This document shows positions 33,530 to 38,311 of a stretch of DNA of 38,311 nucleotides, one piece after another. The translations under genes and the position numbers were made by a program. The DNA comes from Larix sibirica. Taxonomy: Eukaryota; Streptophyta; Pinopsida; Pinales; Pinaceae. The stretch is taken from positions 1 to 38,311 of the forward strand of contig NWUY0304848453.1 in NCBI GenBank assembly GCA_004151065.3, read 5' to 3'. The first letter of the stretch is position 1. Each line of letters begins with the position of its first letter. The notes under the pieces were generated by a model. It was not told the origin of the DNA. It saw only the letters and a program-made list of their open reading frames with translations, and did not search any database.

Positions 33530-35085
33530 GGAAATAATACCCATTGGAGCTCCTATCTTGTTTGCTTCTTACTTTCTCTTGGCAGGCGTTGACCAATATT
33601 TTCATAGTTGGCTTAAGCGGGTGGGCCCAATAGCTCTATTAATGGCGTTTATGCGGTCCCTGTGCTGTGCCGGATTGTATCGGAGAACTGGACCTGATCT
33701 TGGGGACCTGATCGTGAAATTATATGACCTTGCATTCACGATCTTCTGACTTCACTGGGAGTAAGCGAATCGGGGCAGGGTTATATATTTCTATATTATA
33801 GTGTGCCAGGCCTTTCCTTAGTGTAAAGCGGAATAAGATAGCCCGCATAAACATTGTTTTTGAAACTATTTTTTTGTTGGGTGCGCTCTGGGAGCTATTT
33901 TACCTAAGGTCTTCGTGACGCGTCTCGCGGGTGGGAAGTAGGTGCGTGACGCAAGAGGAAAGGTGGTTGTGTTGGGTACAGCTAGGAGATAGGTAGGCCA
34001 CTTCTATCTTGCTTCGCGTACTTATCCTTTTCTTGGCGTACTTCTCTTTCGCATCCGTGTTTGGTAAATAATCTAGTCACCCCGTAAGCCATAGTATAGT
34101 GCCTAAGTTATTTCTAGGGGTTAAGGTTCAAGTTAGGGGAGAATAGTATTCAGATATATCTATTTATTTCTTTATTTGTTACCTTGCTGCTCTCTGCGGC
34201 CTCTTGTTGCCCGCAGGTTGAGGGGGAGGCGGGGCAAAGCCGACCCGATTAGGTGCATGTAATAATATTTACATATGTATTTTTCCCGCCTCGTGTCCCC
34301 GGCTTCAGTGGCAAAAACAGGCTTAATCCTATTCATCCCGCGAAACCTTTCCACTCTCCCAGCCTTTCTTTCTGGAAACTATTCAATTTTCGTTTCCTTC
34401 CAGATGGGGTACCATCAGATCATTTCATTTATTTTGTGATATAGCAGTTAAATAAATAAGAATGAAACGCCAATCTTACTAGCGGTCGGGATCATCATAC
34501 CCCTGAATGACGGATTCAAACGGTGACCCCAGACCACTTCACTTCATGATATTTAGAAATACGCGGCTAAGCAGTGCCTGTCTTACGCCATTCTCAGTTA
34601 TGGTTAGTTACAATAATGGAAAACAAATTATAAACAGCAACAACCCAACGAAAAATCCCCTTATTTGCTAAAGGATACATCAATTAACTATAGGTTGGAT
34701 ATCATTTATTGATAGTGCCATAAACACACAAAGATTTACTATTTCACTATTCTAGTATCTGGTCCCCCCCCCATTACATCATTTGGAGAAGGACAATAGC
34801 ACAAGTGCATATCTATGGTGGTAATCGGCCTATTATATATCCCTTATCGCCCTTCAAATACTGGAATAATGCAAGGATGCTATAGGTGAGAGGGACCTTG
34901 CTATGGATGATAGGCTTATTGCTAGTGAAAAAACTCCGACCCCATACGCTTGCTTACATACAGATATTTACCCTGTCAGCTTTTACTATGCTCTATGCTT
35001 TGGTGTACATTGTTAGCTTTGCATATTATCTTATAGCCTTCCCTATATCCCATTTGCTCTTCTCATAGCTTCTCCTATGGTTGTT
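33530..35085. other. Noncoding stretch, nothing recognised
   Basis: Short repeats of TGACGC (33917, 33947) and a C-run near 34765 are the only regularities. Open frames of about 60 codons have no known relatives. No tRNA fold was found near 34480-34560 despite a GATTCAAAC word. Confidence 0.5.
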
Positions 35086-35094
35086 ATACTATCC

Positions 35095-35260
35095 CATGGC
35101 CGGAGAATAATGCTCCTAATGCTCTCGCTCTTCACGATCATGCTATTGCACTTATATTGAAAAGGAAATCTCTCCACGGCCAATTCAAATTCCGCTTATT
35201 GATGATGCAGCTAAAGATCCAGACAGAGATGCTGGAAATTACGTGAGCTGGACTTGACCT
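35095..35260 (+). repeat. Family A remnant A8
   Basis: AATAATGCTCCTAATGCT, ATTGATGATGCAGCT and GATGCTGGAAATTACG are family A units in a decayed stretch. Confidence 0.55.
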
Positions 35261-35303
35261 TTCTCCGCATAGAACGTAACGTATTCTTACTGTTCCCGAT
35301 AGA

Positions 35304-35393
35304 GTTGGGGACCAGGCAATAAGTTTGATTTGAATAGTATTAATAAAAACTTCTCATTTGCGAGCGTGTAGCATATTTTTTTTTTATTCTATT
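35304..35393 (+). repeat. 90-bp direct repeat, copy 2 (partner 26279-26367)
   Basis: Identical to the partner apart from one extra T in a T-run. Flanks are unrelated on both sides, so the borders are sharp. Confidence 0.9.
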
Positions 35394-35407
35394 TAATCAA
35401 CTAATGA

Positions 35408-35629
35408 CAACTGCTTACTCGCTTGACTTCGACCGAACAACTCCAACTTGCTGCTGCTTATCGCTTGCTGGTCCGAGATAGGATATGTACCCCAACCATC
35501 GCCCTAACTTACATTGGAGCCATGTTGGTCGCTGCCATACACAATATATATAAAGGCAAGGCGCCTCCATCGATACGACGCCGAACGAAATTGTTGGAGC
35601 CGCCTGTGCAATTCCTTAGGTCCATGTAA
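35408..35629 (+). other. Open frame of 73 codons with one possible membrane segment
   Basis: Open from after TGA at 35405-35407 to TAA. It contains an alanine-rich helix (STEQLQLAAAYRLLVR), one hydrophobic stretch (TPTIALTYIGAMLVAAI) and a basic segment (SIRRRTK). Only TTG (35423) and later internal starts are available. It begins 15 bp after the 90-bp repeat. No family is recognised; chance is the default reading. Confidence 0.15.
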
Positions 35630-35639
35630 ATAAGTGCAT

Positions 35640-36250
35640 TAGAGTAGGTCTATGTCAATAAGCCACCTTGTTATAAAGGTTCCGAATAGGAGGTCACCTT
35701 ACAACTTCTCCATGCATGACAAGGAGGTGTTAAAGCAATGATGGTAGTAAGTAACTAGCAGCCTTAAGAGCATTTACAGTATATTATGTGGAAAATAAAA
35801 TATTAATAATAATAATAAAGGGTCTCCTAAGCTATCCCTCCATAGGGTAAGGTAATCTTCCATAAGGTGTCCTAGGCCATATAGTGAAAGAGAATAAATC
35901 CCCCTCCCCTCATCGCAGCGCTTTAACTATATTTTATTACTAATGAACATGGCCTTTAAGATCATTTACCTATAATTGGTGGGTTCACTCAAGCCGGGAT
36001 TATTTGCCAATAGTCGAGCCATGAAGCGATCCCAGCTGTTTCAATGCACTCCATACCAAGAGAGACAATACAAGAGGCGATCATTAGGAGGTTACAATTT
36101 ATGGTTGCCAATAATAGGTAGCCATTACCCATACCCTGGAAACCCAATCATAGCCCAGGGCAGCCATAGACATCGAACTTTTACTAGAGCTATAACCAAC
36201 TAGAACCTCGAACTCACCGGAACTGAATAAGTTACTAAATTTTGTAAATA
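35640..36250. other. Noncoding stretch, nothing recognised
   Basis: An AATAATAAT simple-sequence patch lies near 35802-35816. No gene or array is seen. Confidence 0.5.
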
Positions 36251-36254
36251 ATCA

Positions 36255-36342
36255 TTACTTACAATGGCACCTGTTTAGGATCATCGACCAACAGATGGAC
36301 ACATGCAGGGTTCATTCACGCTAGGAAAGCAGCGCCAGTAAG
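36255..36342 (+). repeat. Dispersed composite repeat, copy at 36.3 kb
   Basis: First half TTACTTACAATGGCACCTGT..AGGATCAT matches 10722-10750. Second half TTCATTCACGCTAGGAAAGC.GCGCCAGT is a copy of the dispersed CACGCTGGTCAGG motif. Confidence 0.6.
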
Positions 36343-37500
36343 AGGAGGTGGTGCTTGGATAGTTAGTGTTTGATCAATAGTAAATCGCTGGCCAAGAAGA
36401 GAGGATATGCCCATTTCCAACTTACCGAGATAAGAGGATATGGCCTAGTTTTTTTTATATGCCCGATAGAATAATAAGACAGAAGGACTTACAGAGAAAA
36501 GAAGAGATATTGCCCATTAAGATAGCTAATTGTAATGGTCCATGAGAGTAGTTTATCGGTACCCGTGATTAGTTGAAATAAAAATGGCTAACCATACTGA
36601 GTAAACATGCTTTTTAAGCTTACTATGAAGAGTGAAAAAAGCCAGAGAAATAGTGATGAAGGTAAACCCTATTTCGTGCGTGAAGGGAAGGGCTTTCTTT
36701 AACCCTTCCTCCCCATTCTCAGCTCACGACCCGATCAACCCCCAACTACCCTGGTTCATATTGACAACTGGCCATATGCCGGTAGACCTAACTGCGTGGA
36801 ACATGGGTCATCAGTAAACAGCGGTTGGGAGGGGTCTTTTATCCTGTGCCTTGCTGTGCCATCCCTGTCCAGTGAGTTGTTTTTCTCGGCAGGTAGGCTC
36901 CACTGGGAACATGGGGAACATAATCAATTTTATCGTTCGGTGGAAAACCTCCCCCACACATACATACACATCTATAAAGCAAGCGATAAAAAGCTAACCA
37001 GCCAGCAAGCAACTCCGCAAATAACACGATTGGCATATAACTTAGATCTACATTAACTTCCTCAAAGCCAGCCATGTTCTGCGTACTCCATCGTCAGGTG
37101 GTGTCGTTGATCTTGCCACACATTATAGGATCACGGGTGTTTCTAGCATCCATCAGAGGCAATCCCCCCATCAAGGAGTTTCATAGTCGTCAGGTATCAA
37201 GATTGTGATAGGGTTATAAATAAGAATATCGAAAACCTCAGGCAGGAGTATAGATCGCTCACAGCAGATGGGTGGGACAGGTTCATTGCGTAAACCTCGC
37301 TGCCCCTTCCAGGGGTTTAAAGTATAAAAAGCAAGCCCCAATTCTGATCCCAACCAGTAAGCATAAATAGATCAGCAGATTCATAAGGCCTAACAGCTCT
37401 GAGACAGCTCTGAGCAATTTGAAGGCTCTCTAAAGGGCTTTGATGGGCCCCAATAACTATAGAGGAGGCTGTGCTGAACATGATTGGGCTAGTCGACAAT
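36343..37500. other. Noncoding stretch, nothing recognised
   Basis: Open frames at 36796-37056 plus and 36839-37075 minus overlap antisense and have no known relative. A 115-codon minus frame (37317-37664) overlaps the 44-bp repeat pair and shows no domain. Confidence 0.5.
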
Positions 37501-37512
37501 GAGTATGAGGAA

Positions 37513-37656
37513 GGCAGCTTTAAGGCCCTTGTAGGCAGCTGTAATGGGTTCCGAGTAGGACAGGGTGGATATGAGTAAATTAGCCCAATAACTTTCAAAT
37601 CCTTAAAGAAATGGCAGCTGTAAGGCCCTTGTAGGCAGCTGTAATGGGTTCCGAGT
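37513..37656 (+). repeat. 44-bp repeat pair exactly 100 bp apart
   Basis: 37513-37556 and 37613-37656 differ at a single position (GGCAGCTTTAAGG against GGCAGCTGTAAGG). Each copy itself holds GGCAGCT twice. Confidence 0.9.
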
Positions 37657-37807
37657 TTATGCAATTATAAATGGGACGTGGTGCTACTTGAAATACATCT
37701 CCGAAGGTGGGTTTGAGGCTCACAAATACCGATACCCTGCTAATTGAAGTTTTACGAGTCTTAAGACGGGCAGTGCAAATACCCCCCCCTGTGTGCGACC
37801 TTTTGGT

Positions 37808-37809
37808 NN
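37808..37809. other. Assembly gap (NN)
   Basis: Two N characters mark a scaffold join or unresolved bases. A protein-like frame on either strand (plus reading TNTDTLLIEVLRVLRR upstream of the gap) is cut by it. Confidence 0.99.
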
Positions 37810-38311
37810 AACAATGTTTAAATTCTAGTCCAATTTGAATAATAAAAAACAACAACCATTATCTGAAAAAGGAAAAAATCCAAACTCACAAGTTGATCTA
37901 GTCAAGGAGAAATTGACATAGATATATCGATACAAAGGTATGTGACCTAGAAATGAAGCTCTCAATAGAGCTATATACCCATTATTCTTTTCTAACTAGT
38001 CAAGTATGGATACTACCATGGAATACAATAGCGTTATCTTTATGATCATTGTAGGCCTTGTCAGATTGCTTCAATGCACTAGATCACTTTTCATGGCAAT
38101 GGACCCATGCAAATATTCTACACAATAGACATGGCCTCAAATAAATTTTACATGTCATGAGGGGTAGATCCAACTCTCTTCCTCACATCCTCACTGCAAG
38201 TGGAGTTGCATCACTTGGAAGTGTTACAAATTCAATAATACTGGAATTTTAATAGTCCATCAACTGGACATCGCAAGCCCAATTTGGTAGCTAAGAGTCT
38301 AAGACAAATCA
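37810..38311. other. A/T-richer terminal segment, nothing recognised
   Basis: The sequence after the gap is more A/T-rich and lacks the GGAAGG/AGGTAGG-type words common to the left. No open frame or repeat of the window continues into it. It could be another part of the same genome or a nuclear-like contig joined across the gap. Confidence 0.4.

Noticed and set aside
34500-34560. GATTCAAAC word as a tRNA remnant
   Set aside because: T-stem pairing fails and no D-arm or acceptor can be found.
37690-37807. GTGTGCGACC before the gap as a group II intron 5' end after an exon
   Set aside because: The upstream frame has a TGA and matches no known exon; the sequence is cut by the gap, so the intron cannot be tested.

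Overview
The window looks like gene-poor intergenic DNA from a large seed-plant mitochondrial genome, most likely a gymnosperm (conifer-like). No respiratory, ribosomal-protein or tRNA gene can be recognised in 38 kb. The longest open frame is about 140 codons, which is close to what chance gives in this much sequence. The one gene I can place is a plant-mitochondrial-type 5S rRNA on the minus strand. The DNA is built largely from degenerate, decayed tandem and dispersed repeats, as expected in multi-megabase conifer mitogenomes. The assignment to mitochondrion and gymnosperm is inference; a nuclear copy of mitochondrial DNA is not excluded.

Layout. 1-3.1 kb: degenerate 12-bp arrays with triplet phase (family A, units like GCT-NNT-GGA/TCA-ACT/AAT), split at 1.6-2.03 kb by a segment with a second copy near 24 kb. 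3.1-4.8 kb: featureless. 4.84-6.11 kb: family A in inverse orientation. 6.1-11.1 kb: mostly featureless, with several small degenerate arrays and a decayed copy of a dispersed 90-bp repeat. 11.1-15.5 kb: a short family A array, then unrelated short-unit arrays and a broken reading frame at 12.2-12.6 kb. 15.5-21.2 kb: a mosaic in which about five recognisable motifs recur many times, apparently decayed copies of a longer repeat. 21.5-24.2 kb: a second large family A region plus the duplicated tail. 24.2-37.8 kb: mostly featureless, with the 5S rRNA (29.53-29.65 kb), an 89/90-bp near-exact direct repeat (26.28 and 35.30 kb), a perfect 27-bp tandem duplication (28.70 kb) and a 44-bp repeat 100 bp apart (37.5 kb). 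An assembly gap (NN) lies at 37808-37809; the last 500 bp are more A/T-rich and may be a misjoined or nuclear-like sequence.

There is no operon or pathway to describe. The most distinctive biology is the family A arrays, which read as low-complexity Ala/Gly/Asn/Ser/Thr peptides in short stretches but carry stops and frame changes, and the divergent 5S rRNA with an apparently re-paired terminal helix.
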